DNA from: an uncultured Bacteroidota bacterium
Lineage (GTDB): Bacteria; Bacteroidota; Bacteroidia; Flavobacteriales; Flavobacteriaceae
Assembly: GCA_902626585.1 (NCBI GenBank)
Contig: CACOGA010000004.1
Span: forward strand, 1 to 64,000
DNA: 64,000 nt
Reading direction: 5' to 3'
This document shows positions 54,075 to 63,719 of the stretch, one piece after another; position 1 is the first letter of the stretch, and every line of letters starts with the position of its first letter. The notes under the pieces are model-generated. The model was not told where the DNA came from. It did not search any database and saw only the letters and a list, made by a program, of their open reading frames with translations. Both the position numbers and the translations under genes were made by a program.

Positions 54075-55961
54075 TTTTAAAAAGTCATCTATACATTCAG
54101 GATTCCTCATTGCACCTTTGGAAACTACATCATCTATATTTTGCCCCAGTAAAATTTTCTTTATTGGAATTTCCATTTTTTTCCCACTAATCGTGTACGG
54201 TACCTGAGAAATTGAAAATATTAGGTTTGGTGTATGACGTGGAGAACATTTATTTTTAATTACTTCATTAATTTTATTTTTGAGATTTTGGTTTAATTTA
54301 TTTTCAGATTCAACAAATAAAATTAGTTTACTACTAGTATCAGTATTTAAATCAATTATCAGTGAATCTTTGATTTCACTAACACTGTCTAAAGCAGAAT
54401 AAATCTCAGATGTACCAATTCTAATCCCGTTTCTATTTAATGTTGCATCTGATCTTCCTTGCATTAAGACTCCCTTTAAATCATCGATGTATATCCAATC
54501 TCCGTGAGTCCAAACTCCAGGATTTTTTACGAAATAAGAATTATGATATTTTTTAAAATTATGATCTCCCCAAAAGTATATCGGCATTGATGGCATTGGT
54601 TCCGTAATAACTAATTCACCTGTCTCTCCTTTAATATTTTTACCATTTTCGTCCCAAGCTTGAATTGATGCACCAAGCATATTACATTGTAAAAAACCAG
54701 CGTAAACGGGTAATTTACTACAACCGCCAATAAAAGCTGAACATACATCGGTACCTCCACTTAATGAAATTATTTGGGCTTTTGGCAGTTTTTTTTGTAA
54801 CCATTTAAAAGCCTCAACTGATAAAGGAGAGCCAGTTGCTCCAATGGTCTTAATAAATTTTAAATCTTTATCATTAACATCATCAATGTCTTGCTTCATG
54901 CTTGCAATAAACAGCGGAGATCCATTTCCAAAATGATTAATTTTAGACTCCTTAGCAAATCGCCATTGCACTCCAATATCTGGGAAATTTGCTGAACCAT
55001 CGTAAAGGCAAAGGACTGCTCCACAAAGAAAAGATCCTATTGCATAGTTCCACATCATCCATCCCGTTGTGGTATTCCAAAAGAATCTATCACCACTCAC
55101 TATATTCTGGTGTAACGAAAGAGATTTGTACTGTTCTAATAATATACCCCCTGTGCTGTGGGTTATTGCTTTTGGTTTCCCAGTTGTTCCAGACGAAAAA
55201 AGAACCCATAAGGGGTGGTCGAAGTTCACCGATTCAAATTCATAATCTATCCAATAATTAGAATTTAGATTCCAATTGTCAAAGCTAGAGTCAAATAGTA
55301 TGGTTTTTTTTAATGATGGGAGAAAACGTTGAAGCTGATTAATTTTATCTTCTTGATCAAATTTTTTTCCATTATATGAATATTTTTGATGTGCCAAAAG
55401 AAGAGAAGGTTTTAATTGACCAAATCTATTTACTATGCTTTCTACGCCAAAATCTGGGGAACAACATGACCATACTGCACCCAAAGAATTAACCGCAATA
55501 AAAGAGGCTATTGTATCGGGATGATTTAATAAATAACCCACAACAACATCGCCTTTTTTAATATTATATTCTAGTAGGTTATCCCTTATTTCTTTGACTT
55601 TTTCTAATAAGCTATTCCATGAAATTTCAACTATATTTTTTGATTCGCTTTTATATACTATAGCAGTTTCATTATTTTTTGCATGACGTAAAATGTGAGC
55701 CGCATAGCTAAGTTTGGATTTTTCAAACCATTTGGTTTTATAAAAAGGAGTTTTTTTATTTATAATAAACTGATAAGGTTTATCAAATTTAATTTTATAA
55801 AATTCACTTATTGATTTCCAAAAACTATCTAGATTCATAATTGACCACTCATGTAGTTCATTATAATTTAAAAAAGACAAATTATATTTTTCCTTTAAAA
55901 ATATTTCAAATTGAAATAAATTTGAAGAGTTATAATTTTTTGGATCCCAAATTTTTTCCAT
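54057..55961 (-). CDS. Acetoacetyl-CoA synthetase
   Basis: A 634-residue ANL-superfamily enzyme that activates acetoacetate to acetoacetyl-CoA with ATP. The ATP motif is LFSSGTTGKPKAIT near residue 257. The block WNTTTGWMMWNYAIGSF, the C-terminal GRSDATLNRNGIRIGTSEIY hinge and the catalytic lysine region SGKKMEIPIKK are present. Length and motifs fit acetoacetate-CoA ligase better than acetyl-CoA synthetase. It lies two bases after the ABC ATPase gene, so it is in one operon with it, and a role in ketone or PHB carbon use is inferred. Confidence 0.9.
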   Translation of the reverse strand: MEKIWDPKNYNSSNLFQFEIFLKEKYNLSFLNYNELHEWSIMNLDSFWKSISEFYKIKFDKPYQFIINKKTPFYKTKWFEKSKLSYAAHILRHAKNNETAIVYKSESKNIVEISWNSLLEKVKEIRDNLLEYNIKKGDVVVGYLLNHPDTIASFIAVNSLGAVWSCCSPDFGVESIVNRFGQLKPSLLLAHQKYSYNGKKFDQEDKINQLQRFLPSLKKTILFDSSFDNWNLNSNYWIDYEFESVNFDHPLWVLFSSGTTGKPKAITHSTGGILLEQYKSLSLHQNIVSGDRFFWNTTTGWMMWNYAIGSFLCGAVLCLYDGSANFPDIGVQWRFAKESKINHFGNGSPLFIASMKQDIDDVNDKDLKFIKTIGATGSPLSVEAFKWLQKKLPKAQIISLSGGTDVCSAFIGGCSKLPVYAGFLQCNMLGASIQAWDENGKNIKGETGELVITEPMPSMPIYFWGDHNFKKYHNSYFVKNPGVWTHGDWIYIDDLKGVLMQGRSDATLNRNGIRIGTSEIYSALDSVSEIKDSLIIDLNTDTSSKLILFVESENKLNQNLKNKINEVIKNKCSPRHTPNLIFSISQVPYTISGKKMEIPIKKILLGQNIDDVVSKGAMRNPECIDDFLKLKVNI

Positions 55962-55963
55962 AC

Positions 55964-57643
55964 TTAGATAGATGCTTTAATTAGTTTTTTGGTGTAACTA
56001 TCTTTTGGCTTTTCAAACAATGAATCAGCATCTTCGTATTCAACTATTTTTCCATTGTATAATACTACAACTTTGTCAGACATGTGTTTAACCACAGAGA
56101 GATCATGAGAAATAAATATATATGTAAAATTATATTTTTCTTTTAACATATTTAATAGGTTTAGTACCATAGCTTGAACTGAAACATCAAGTGCAGAAAC
56201 AGATTCGTCGCATACCAATACCTCAGGATTAACACTAATTGATCTAGCAATACAAACTCTTTGTCTTTGACCCCCCGACAGCTCGTGTGGATATCGATTT
56301 AAAAATGTTTCGTCAAGACCAACATCGTATAATAGCTCTTTGCATTTTTCATAAACTTTTTCTTTGCTACAAATTCTGTGAAATTTTATGGGCTCTGAAA
56401 TAATTTCAAGAATATTTTGTAGTGGGTTAAGAGAAGCATAAGGATCTTGAAAAACAATTTGAATACTTTTTCTAAATTCTAATAATTCTTTCTTTTTAAT
56501 TTTTGAAATATCTTTTCCGTGAAAAAATATTTCTCCTTTATCAAATTCATGAATTTTAAGAATTGAATTTGACAATGTTGTTTTTCCAGATCCAGACTCC
56601 CCAATTAAACCTAAGGTTTCTCCTCTGTATAATTGAATACTAATATTTGACAAAGCTTTAAACCCTTTATTTTTTACAAATAATTGTTTTGAAGTATTGT
56701 AGAATTTTGATAAGTTTTTGATTTCCAAAATAGGCTTAGATGAATATATGCTTTTTAGTCTCTTTTTTCTTTGACTTTTAGTTTCAACTTGTTGTTTGAT
56801 ATTATTGTCAAAACTATCGATGGTTGGTAATTTTTTTAACCTCCTTTTATCGTTAATAATCAGTGATAAAAGTGCTTTTGTATAATTTTCCTTAGGGGAT
56901 TTAAGAATTTTATTTTTCTGACCTTGCTCAATTATTTTACCCCTTCTCATAATTAAAATTCTGTCAGAAATTTCAGACACAAGTTTTAAATCATGAGAGA
57001 TGAATAAAATTGATAAGTTCTCGCTTTTTTGTAAATCTTTTAAAATTTCTATTATTTCCTTTTGAATTGTAACATCTAATGCGGTTGTAGGCTCATCTGC
57101 TATGAGTAGTTTAGGCCCACATGAAAGAGCCATAGCAATCATTACTCTTTGTTTTTGACCCCCTGAGATCTGATGAGGGTATTTTTCCAGTAAATCTTCA
57201 ACACTATCTAGTCTAACTTTTTTAATTAATTTTTTTATTTTTTTTGTAGCATCCTCAAAGGTTATTTTTTTATGTGCTTTGAAAATTTCGAAGAGTTGTT
57301 TTCCAATTTTCATGGTAGGATTTAAAGCACTCATTGGTTCTTGAAAAATCATTGAAATTTCAGAACCCCTAATCCTCATCATTTCATTTTCATCAAGACT
57401 TAGAATATTTTTTCCATTAAATAAAACTTGCCCTGAAACATTAAATTTATTCTTTTCGAGAAGACCAAGAATGCATAATGAGGTTAGAGATTTTCCACTA
57501 CCTGATTCCCCTATTAGACCAACTATTTCATTTCTTTTTACTTTAAATGAAATTCGTTTAATTAAATTTTGAACTTTTTCTTTTTCTGTTGTACTAACAG
57601 CAAGATTATTTATTTCTAGCAGTATTTCTTTTTCTGAAATCAA
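55964..57643 (-). CDS. Fused double ABC ATPase of peptide/nickel type (YejF-like)
   Basis: A 559-residue protein with two complete ABC ATPase domains in tandem, like YejF or fused DppD-DppF. Domain 1 has Walker A GESGSGKS (near residue 42) and signature SGGQKQR; domain 2 has GESGSGKT (near residue 345) and LSGGQRQR. Both have H-loops in SHD. No permease or binding-protein gene is adjacent, so the transport partner is elsewhere. It sits in an operon between the serine hydrolase (upstream) and acetoacetyl-CoA synthetase. Confidence 0.93.
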   Translation of the reverse strand: MISEKEILLEINNLAVSTTEKEKVQNLIKRISFKVKRNEIVGLIGESGSGKSLTSLCILGLLEKNKFNVSGQVLFNGKNILSLDENEMMRIRGSEISMIFQEPMSALNPTMKIGKQLFEIFKAHKKITFEDATKKIKKLIKKVRLDSVEDLLEKYPHQISGGQKQRVMIAMALSCGPKLLIADEPTTALDVTIQKEIIEILKDLQKSENLSILFISHDLKLVSEISDRILIMRRGKIIEQGQKNKILKSPKENYTKALLSLIINDKRRLKKLPTIDSFDNNIKQQVETKSQRKKRLKSIYSSKPILEIKNLSKFYNTSKQLFVKNKGFKALSNISIQLYRGETLGLIGESGSGKTTLSNSILKIHEFDKGEIFFHGKDISKIKKKELLEFRKSIQIVFQDPYASLNPLQNILEIISEPIKFHRICSKEKVYEKCKELLYDVGLDETFLNRYPHELSGGQRQRVCIARSISVNPEVLVCDESVSALDVSVQAMVLNLLNMLKEKYNFTYIFISHDLSVVKHMSDKVVVLYNGKIVEYEDADSLFEKPKDSYTKKLIKASI

Positions 57644-57645
57644 AG

Positions 57646-58791
57646 CTATTCTATTGCAGTTGCTAGTTTATATCCTTCAGCTATGTAGTTGTATAAATCG
57701 CCTGACTGATTACTAACCCTTCCCTTCATATTATAGTCCCCCTGTCTTACAATAATTATATTATCATCAGGGAAAGAGATAACAAATTGTCCTCTATGGC
57801 CATTCATTGTAAAAACTCTTTTACCATTATATTCGTATAGCCACCAACCATATCCATAGAAAGGGCTATCGTCAAATACAGGTTTTAATGAAAGCTCGAC
57901 AAATGATGAATCAAGAATTTCCTTTTCACCCCATTGCCCTTTATTTATATAGAGTTTACCAAATCTTGCAAAATCTCTGGCAGTAGCTGCAATACAACAG
58001 TATGCTTTTTCCATACCATACTCTTCACTGTCAATTTGCCAAAGTGCACTTCTTTCTGCACCCATCGGCTCCCAGAATTTTTCGGTTAAATAATCTGAAA
58101 TATTTGTTCCAGTCGCTTTTTCTATTACCATAGCTAATAGTTGGGTATCTCCACTAGAATATCTAAAACTTTGCCCAGGTTTATTCTCAATTTCTTGCCT
58201 TAAGATAACGGACCTTAAATCGTTTGTAAAATAACTTTCGGATGTAATATTTATTACACTATAATATTTCTCATTCCATTTCATTCCAGATGACATTGAG
58301 GCTAAATCTCCAACAGTTAATTCAGCTGCAATCCCATCTTTATATTCTTCAAAAAAATCACTTACTGGTTGGTCTAAACCTTTGATTTTACCCTCCATAA
58401 TTGCTTTTCCCATCATACTTGTAACAATACTTTTTGCAACAGAAAATGAGTTTGAAATATCATTTTGCGTATGACCATCATAATACTTTTCAAAAAGTAT
58501 ACTATCATTCTTTATGACCAAGAATGATTTTGTTTTTCTTTCTTCATTTAATTTTTTCAACTTTTCAGACTCTTTGACAGTATTGTATTGCTTATGAAGA
58601 GACCAAGGTTTAGGATTGCTAGTAATTATCTCCCTGTTGTCAAAATACTCGTAGTCTGAAATAAACGCCGTGTTATTTCCGGTAAAATAAATTGTTCTTA
58701 CACCTTTAAATATATAATCAATATTAAATGTGTAAATCAATAAAACAATTGCCCCCAAAACAATTCCTGACCACTTAATAATCTTATTCAT
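57646..58791 (-). CDS. Serine hydrolase of the class C beta-lactamase family
   Basis: A 381-residue exported or membrane-anchored (N-terminal helix residues 7-24) beta-lactamase-superfamily protein. The catalytic motif SxxK appears in NSFSVAKSIVTSMM near residue 117, the YSS motif in FRYSSGDTQLLAMV, and an HRG motif in MNGHRGQF takes the KTG position. It is probably an esterase or peptidase of the EstB/6-aminohexanoate type, rather than a true beta-lactamase. A -7 box lies 16 bases upstream. It begins the operon that continues into the ABC ATPase. Confidence 0.88.
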   Translation of the reverse strand: MNKIIKWSGIVLGAIVLLIYTFNIDYIFKGVRTIYFTGNNTAFISDYEYFDNREIITSNPKPWSLHKQYNTVKESEKLKKLNEERKTKSFLVIKNDSILFEKYYDGHTQNDISNSFSVAKSIVTSMMGKAIMEGKIKGLDQPVSDFFEEYKDGIAAELTVGDLASMSSGMKWNEKYYSVINITSESYFTNDLRSVILRQEIENKPGQSFRYSSGDTQLLAMVIEKATGTNISDYLTEKFWEPMGAERSALWQIDSEEYGMEKAYCCIAATARDFARFGKLYINKGQWGEKEILDSSFVELSLKPVFDDSPFYGYGWWLYEYNGKRVFTMNGHRGQFVISFPDDNIIIVRQGDYNMKGRVSNQSGDLYNYIAEGYKLATAIE

Positions 58792-58807
58792 CTTCTGTTA
58801 TTTTTGC

Positions 58808-58815
58808 CAAAGATA
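58808..58815 (-). promoter_or_regulatory. -7 promoter element of the serine hydrolase operon
   Basis: On the minus strand TATCTTTG fits TAnnTTTG and ends 16 bases before the ATG at 58791. It probably drives the serine hydrolase, ABC ATPase and acetoacetyl-CoA synthetase genes, which are two bases apart. Confidence 0.6.
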
Positions 58816-58924
58816 TGAATTTAATATTCTAATTATTTGTATTTAGGTGTTATGAAAATTTCCAGGTTTTTAAATTATTACTAAATTTATTTTAAACTAA
58901 CCGTTAAGCCATTCAAATAATATA

Positions 58925-60358
58925 ATGTCTAAAAATAATATTTCGTTAAGCTCAAGAATTTTTTATTACATGATGGTTTTTATCGTAGTTGAGTCTATAA
59001 TGATTGCTGGGGTTACGTTATATCAATTCAATAAAAAAAATTCTGAATATCATGAAGGGAGATTAGAAAGAAAAGAGAATAATATATTAATTGATATCAA
59101 ATATGAGTTAGAAAAAAAAGGACTTAATTCGATCAGCTCCATAAACAATAGTATGATTTTGGAAATGGCAGATGTACACAATTTAGAATTTGAACTTTAT
59201 AATTTGGATGGGGTACTATTAAAAAGCTCAACTGCACTAACAGGCATAAGAGGAATGACAGTTTTAGACGATGAAATATTAGATTATTTTAAAAATGAAA
59301 ACCCCTCAAGATATGTGATTGATGATAAAAACTCAAGCTACTTTAAATCTTCATATAATTTAGTTACAAACTTTCAAAACAAACCCTTAGGAATTATATA
59401 TATTCCATATTTTGCTGATGATTCTAGCAGCAAGGAAGAATTAAATGGATTTCTAATCAGTTTAGGTTTCGTCCACGGAAATATGATTTTAATAGCGTTT
59501 ATTATTGCATATTTCATTTCAAACTTTGTCACTAAATCACTAGACTCAATAGGGGATACAATCAAAAAAACTAATCTTCAAAATAAAAATATAAAAATCA
59601 ATGTAAAAAATACTCCAACAGAAGTGGTTGCACTAATTGAATCTTATAATACAATGATAGATGAGTTAAAAAGTAGTGCTGTTAAACTTGCAAAAAGCGA
59701 AAGAGAAACGGCATGGAGAGAAATGGCAAAACAAGTAGCACATGAAATTAAAAATCCTTTAACGCCTATGAGGCTAAGTATTCAAACTTTTGAAAGAGGA
59801 TATAGCGAAGGGAAAGAGTTCAGCAAACAAAGAATTAAAGAATTTAGTGACTCTTTAATTCAGCAGATTGACACCATGAGTTCTATTGCAACAGCTTTTT
59901 CAGATTTTGCAGAAATGCCTGAGCCAAAAAAAGAAGAATTAAATGTTGTGGAGGTAGTTGAGTTAGCTATTGATATTTTTAATCGTGAGCATATTAGTTT
60001 TAGTTCTTCGTCAAAAAAAATTCTGGCTAATTTTGACAGAACTCAACTAATCAGAGTTGTTACCAACTTACTCAAAAATGCATTTCAAGCAATTCCGGAA
60101 GATAGAACACCCGAAATTGACGTAACAATTTCTGATAAAGATGATAATGTAAAAATTTCAATTTCTGACAATGGATACGGTATATCAAAGACAGATACTG
60201 AAAAAATATTTGAGCCTAGTTTTACGACAAAATCAAGTGGAATGGGATTGGGTCTATCGATGATAAAAAGCATTGTTACTGCATACAACGGTCAGATAAC
60301 TTTTAAATCAAAGAGTAACGTCGGAACCACATTTGATATAACCTTCCCAAAAAAATAA
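58925..60358 (+). CDS. Membrane sensor histidine kinase (NtrY-like)
   Basis: A 477-residue kinase. Two membrane helices (about residues 13-32 and 176-198) bracket a periplasmic sensor, followed by a HAMP linker, a HisKA domain with His273 in QVAHEIKNPLTPMRLSIQTF, and the HATPase domain (NLLKNAFQA, ISDNGYGI, GMGLGLSM). The HEIKNPLTPM motif is typical of NtrY-type kinases. No response-regulator gene is adjacent, so the partner is elsewhere. The crotonase gene begins five bases after the stop. The ligand cannot be inferred. Confidence 0.93.
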   Translation: MSKNNISLSSRIFYYMMVFIVVESIMIAGVTLYQFNKKNSEYHEGRLERKENNILIDIKYELEKKGLNSISSINNSMILEMADVHNLEFELYNLDGVLLKSSTALTGIRGMTVLDDEILDYFKNENPSRYVIDDKNSSYFKSSYNLVTNFQNKPLGIIYIPYFADDSSSKEELNGFLISLGFVHGNMILIAFIIAYFISNFVTKSLDSIGDTIKKTNLQNKNIKINVKNTPTEVVALIESYNTMIDELKSSAVKLAKSERETAWREMAKQVAHEIKNPLTPMRLSIQTFERGYSEGKEFSKQRIKEFSDSLIQQIDTMSSIATAFSDFAEMPEPKKEELNVVEVVELAIDIFNREHISFSSSSKKILANFDRTQLIRVVTNLLKNAFQAIPEDRTPEIDVTISDKDDNVKISISDNGYGISKTDTEKIFEPSFTTKSSGMGLGLSMIKSIVTAYNGQITFKSKSNVGTTFDITFPKK

Positions 60359-60363
60359 TTAAT

Positions 60364-61140
60364 ATGGAATACAAAAATTTGAAATACGAAATTGAAAATA
60401 GAGTTAATGTAATTTCTATTAATAGGCCAGAAAAGCTAAATGCTTTAAATATTGAAACTTTCGCAGAAATTGATCATGCGGTAAAATCATCAGTAGCTAA
60501 TTCTGATGTTAGACTAATTATCATAACAGGAGTCGGAGACAAAGCTTTCGTAGCTGGTGCTGATATTAAAGAGTTTATAAATTTTTCCATGGAAGAAGGA
60601 TATGAACTTTCCGAGTCAGGACATAAAGTATTAACTGAAACTATAGAAAGTTGCTCAAAACCAATAATAGCTGCCATAAATGGATATGCGCTTGGTGGTG
60701 GATTGGAGATAGCATTGGCATGTCATATTAGAGTTGCCTCAGAAAATTCAAAAATGGGTCTTCCCGAAGTTTCTTTAGGTGTAATACCTGGTTATGGTGG
60801 TACTCAAAGACTTCCCCAATTAATTGGTAAAGGAAGAGCTATGGATATGATTATGACAGGAAAAATGATAGATTCAAATGAAGCTCTAGCATTTGGTTTA
60901 ATAAATTATAAAACCTCTCAAAATGAATTAATGAATTTTACGAAAGACCTAGCAAAAAAAATTCTGTCCAATTCTTCTAATGCTCTAAAAAATGCCATAA
61001 GATGTGTAAATGCTAATTTTCAGCAAGGAGTTAATGGTTTTGAAGTTGAGATTAACGAATTCAGTAGATGTTTTGAAACTAAAGAATTTATTGAAGGAAC
61101 TTCAGCTTTTTTAAACAAAAGAAAGCCTGACTTTAACTAA
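60364..61140 (+). CDS. Enoyl-CoA hydratase/isomerase (crotonase)
   Basis: A 258-residue crotonase-fold enzyme. The oxyanion-hole loop is VAGADIKEF near residue 61 and the CoA-binding region GGGLEIALACHIR near residue 104. The second catalytic glutamate lies in LPEVSLGVIPGYGGTQRLP near residue 135. Both glutamates of 3-hydroxybutyryl/enoyl-CoA hydratases are present. It hydrates short-chain enoyl-CoA; in beta-oxidation or butyrate pathways this would fit the nearby acetoacetyl-CoA synthetase. It is co-transcribed with the kinase by spacing. Confidence 0.93.
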   Translation: MEYKNLKYEIENRVNVISINRPEKLNALNIETFAEIDHAVKSSVANSDVRLIIITGVGDKAFVAGADIKEFINFSMEEGYELSESGHKVLTETIESCSKPIIAAINGYALGGGLEIALACHIRVASENSKMGLPEVSLGVIPGYGGTQRLPQLIGKGRAMDMIMTGKMIDSNEALAFGLINYKTSQNELMNFTKDLAKKILSNSSNALKNAIRCVNANFQQGVNGFEVEINEFSRCFETKEFIEGTSAFLNKRKPDFN

Positions 61141-61201
61141 AAATTATAGGTTTTTTAACACCCCTTTAAACTAATAATCAAGATATTCGAACAAAATATT
61201 T

Positions 61202-63226
61202 GTGTTGAAAAAAGCATTATTACTATTAACAATTCTTTCTGTAAATTTTTTAATTTCTCAAGATAATGACTTTATTGAAATTAATATCAATGCTACTGTA
61301 TTGGACTATGATAGTCAGAATGAGATACCATTTTCTGAGGTAAAATTCTTAAATAAGAACATAGGTGCGATTTCTGACAATGATGGGAAATTCTCATTGA
61401 ACTATTTGCAAAGAAGCATTAAAAAGAATGATATTTTTATGATTTCAGCCTATGGTTATGATACCATAAAAACAACAGCAGATAATCTATATAAATTTTT
61501 AAATAACACTAATAAATTCTATTTAAAGAAAACTAATAATTCATCTTCATGGTTTAATGAAGAAGACGAAAGTGATAATTTCATATTTGGAAAGGTTTTT
61601 AGTGTAAAAGGCCCTATTCAGGGAGCTTCAATAAAAGTTAAAAATTCTCTGATTGAAGCTAAATCAGATTTTGAAGGTTTTTTTAAAATCAAAGCAGATG
61701 TAAATGATGTCATTGTAATTAACTTTTTAGGAATGACAGAAAAACAAATGCTAATTGAGAATTTAGATGATAAGTATATTTTACTTAAAACTGATGCACA
61801 AATTTTAGATCAAGTAACTATTACCGGTACAACTGAATTGAGTGATGAGGTTGATACCGGCTATGGTAAGAGAAAGAAAAAATCTATTGGGTTCTCAACT
61901 TCAACCATTACATCAGACGATATCTCACCTGGTGCTGTTTCAATAGTAGATGCAATTCGTGGCAAATTCACCAATGTTCAAGTCGCATATAATCAAGACG
62001 GGGCAGCAACGGGAAATAAAACTCAAATTTATGTTAGGGGTGGCTCACTTTCTATTAATAATTCGGCTGCAGCTATTTTTGATATTGAGGGTCTGATATA
62101 TAATGAAGTTCCTGATTTTATTGATCCACAACAGATTGAAAGTATTACACTACTAAGATCTCTTGCTGCTACAAACCGCTATGGAAGCCAAGGAAGAGGT
62201 GGAGTATTTTTGGTGAAAATGAAATCCCTATCGAGAAAAGCTCAAAGGCTATTAGACAACCTAAAAGTCAAAGGGAATGATTACAAAGAACAAACACCAA
62301 GTATCATTCTTGATTCGTTAAAGCCAAACTATATCAATGATTACAGCTCAACAAAATCTTTAGATGAAGCTAAAAACCAATTTTTAAGACTTAGTAATGA
62401 GATTTATAAATTGTCCGTGAAATTTCACATTGAATCGTTCAACTATTTTAAAAATATCGATACAGATTTTGCAATTAGCATATTAAAGTCTATTGCTAAA
62501 AAGGCAAAAGATAACCCGAAAGCTTTAAAAACTATTGCATACCATCTTGAGAAGATTGGGGACTTTCAAAATGCAAAAACTATATATCAAAGATTATTAT
62601 TAATTAGACCACTAGATGAACAATCTTACAGAGATTTAGTGTTAATTTATAAAGAAAATCAAGACTATGAATTAGCAGCTAGTCTTTATAACTTAATGTT
62701 AAATAATAAAATCAAAAATGTTAATATGCTTGGCCTTCAAGAAACTGTGGTCAATGAAGCTGCACATTTATATTGGACTAAGTTTGACAAGCTGAGCCAA
62801 ACTGATTTTCCCTTAAAAACACTAAAAACCTACATACCAAAAAATGATTGGAGAAAGTTTGGGTTTGATTATAGAATCATTTTTGACTGGAATGATCCTG
62901 CGGTTGAATTTAATGTACAATTTGTTGATCCAAAAAATAAATATTACAATTGGTCTCACACAATATTGGATGATAGAGATTTATTAGAAGATGAGCTAAA
63001 TTATGGATACAACACCGAGGAGTTTATAATTGAGAAATCAGACCGTGGCAAGTGGATAATTAATATTGAAAATTATTCAATTCAAGATAATTCAAATCCA
63101 ACTTACATAAAATATACAGTTTATAAAAATTATGGTAGACCTAACGAGATTAAAAAGGTTGAGGTTATCAATTTAGATAAGCTTAGTCAAAAGGTCAATC
63201 TTGATATTCTGAGGTACTATAACTAG
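61202..63226 (+). CDS. TonB-plug/TPR chimeric protein with two carboxypeptidase-like regulatory domains
   Basis: A 674-residue exported protein (signal MLKKALLLLTILSVNFLISQ). Two CarboxypepD_reg-like beta-sandwiches cover about residues 28-110 and 127-195. A SusC-type TonB-receptor plug covers about 220-340 (DAIRGKFTNVQV, IDPQQIESITLLRS, YGSQGRGGVFLV). Where a SusC protein would have its barrel there is a helical TPR-like part (about 440-500) and a beta-rich end (about 550-674, FDWNDPAVEFNVQFVDPKN) resembling DUF2135. No outer-membrane barrel exists. The role is unknown. The start is GTG at 61202 or TTG at 61205; both keep the signal peptide. It overlaps brxB by four bases. Confidence 0.75.
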   Translation: MLKKALLLLTILSVNFLISQDNDFIEININATVLDYDSQNEIPFSEVKFLNKNIGAISDNDGKFSLNYLQRSIKKNDIFMISAYGYDTIKTTADNLYKFLNNTNKFYLKKTNNSSSWFNEEDESDNFIFGKVFSVKGPIQGASIKVKNSLIEAKSDFEGFFKIKADVNDVIVINFLGMTEKQMLIENLDDKYILLKTDAQILDQVTITGTTELSDEVDTGYGKRKKKSIGFSTSTITSDDISPGAVSIVDAIRGKFTNVQVAYNQDGAATGNKTQIYVRGGSLSINNSAAAIFDIEGLIYNEVPDFIDPQQIESITLLRSLAATNRYGSQGRGGVFLVKMKSLSRKAQRLLDNLKVKGNDYKEQTPSIILDSLKPNYINDYSSTKSLDEAKNQFLRLSNEIYKLSVKFHIESFNYFKNIDTDFAISILKSIAKKAKDNPKALKTIAYHLEKIGDFQNAKTIYQRLLLIRPLDEQSYRDLVLIYKENQDYELAASLYNLMLNNKIKNVNMLGLQETVVNEAAHLYWTKFDKLSQTDFPLKTLKTYIPKNDWRKFGFDYRIIFDWNDPAVEFNVQFVDPKNKYYNWSHTILDDRDLLEDELNYGYNTEEFIIEKSDRGKWIINIENYSIQDNSNPTYIKYTVYKNYGRPNEIKKVEVINLDKLSQKVNLDILRYYN

Positions 63227-63633
63227 CAATGCTCGTTATATGCTCCCATTAAGTTTTGAGAAATCATTTCAGCAGATCTTCCTTCAATATGATGTCTTTC
63301 CAGCATATGTACTAATTCACCATCTTTAAATAATGCTATTGCTGGTGAGCTAGGTGGGAAAGGGGCTAAATAATATCTTACTTTTTCAACAGCCTCTCTA
63401 TCAACTCCGGCAAATGCTGTTGTTAGGTTATCGGGTTTTTTTTCGTTTAAAAGGCTTGTTAATGCACCGGGTCTTGCATTGGCTGCAGCACACCCACAAA
63501 CTGAGTTGACAACAACTAGCGTTGTGCCTTTGTTAGCAATCATTTCGTCAACATCGCTAACTGATTTTAGCTCAGTAAAACCATGATCTGTAAGTTGTTT
63601 CCTCATCGGTAAAACTAGTTCCTCTGGGTACAT
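63223..63633 (-). CDS. Bacilliredoxin BrxA/BrxB-family thiol protein
   Basis: A 136-residue DUF1094/YphP-type protein of thioredoxin-like fold. The redox motif is CGC in VVNSVCGCAAANARPG near residue 49. The block DREAVEKVRYYLAPFPPSSPAIALF is typical. In Firmicutes this family removes bacillithiol from proteins, which fits a Bacteroidota that makes bacillithiol. Whether this organism makes it is not visible here. A -7 box lies 24 bases upstream. Confidence 0.93.
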   Translation of the reverse strand: MYPEELVLPMRKQLTDHGFTELKSVSDVDEMIANKGTTLVVVNSVCGCAAANARPGALTSLLNEKKPDNLTTAFAGVDREAVEKVRYYLAPFPPSSPAIALFKDGELVHMLERHHIEGRSAEMISQNLMGAYNEHC

Positions 63634-63657
63634 ATCTAGAATAATTATAAATTAATG

Positions 63658-63665
63658 CAAATATA
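63658..63665 (-). promoter_or_regulatory. -7 promoter element of brxB-like gene
   Basis: On the minus strand TATATTTG fits TAnnTTTG and ends 24 bases before the ATG at 63633. Confidence 0.55.
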
Positions 63666-63719
63666 AAACGTTTTCTGATAATATTTGATTTGTTTTATTA
63701 TTTTCGTCAAAACATATTT

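Noticed and set aside
57646-58791. Serine hydrolase as an antibiotic-resistance beta-lactamase
   Set aside because: The family is broad; the HRG motif and lack of a close AmpC-like context favour an esterase or peptidase.
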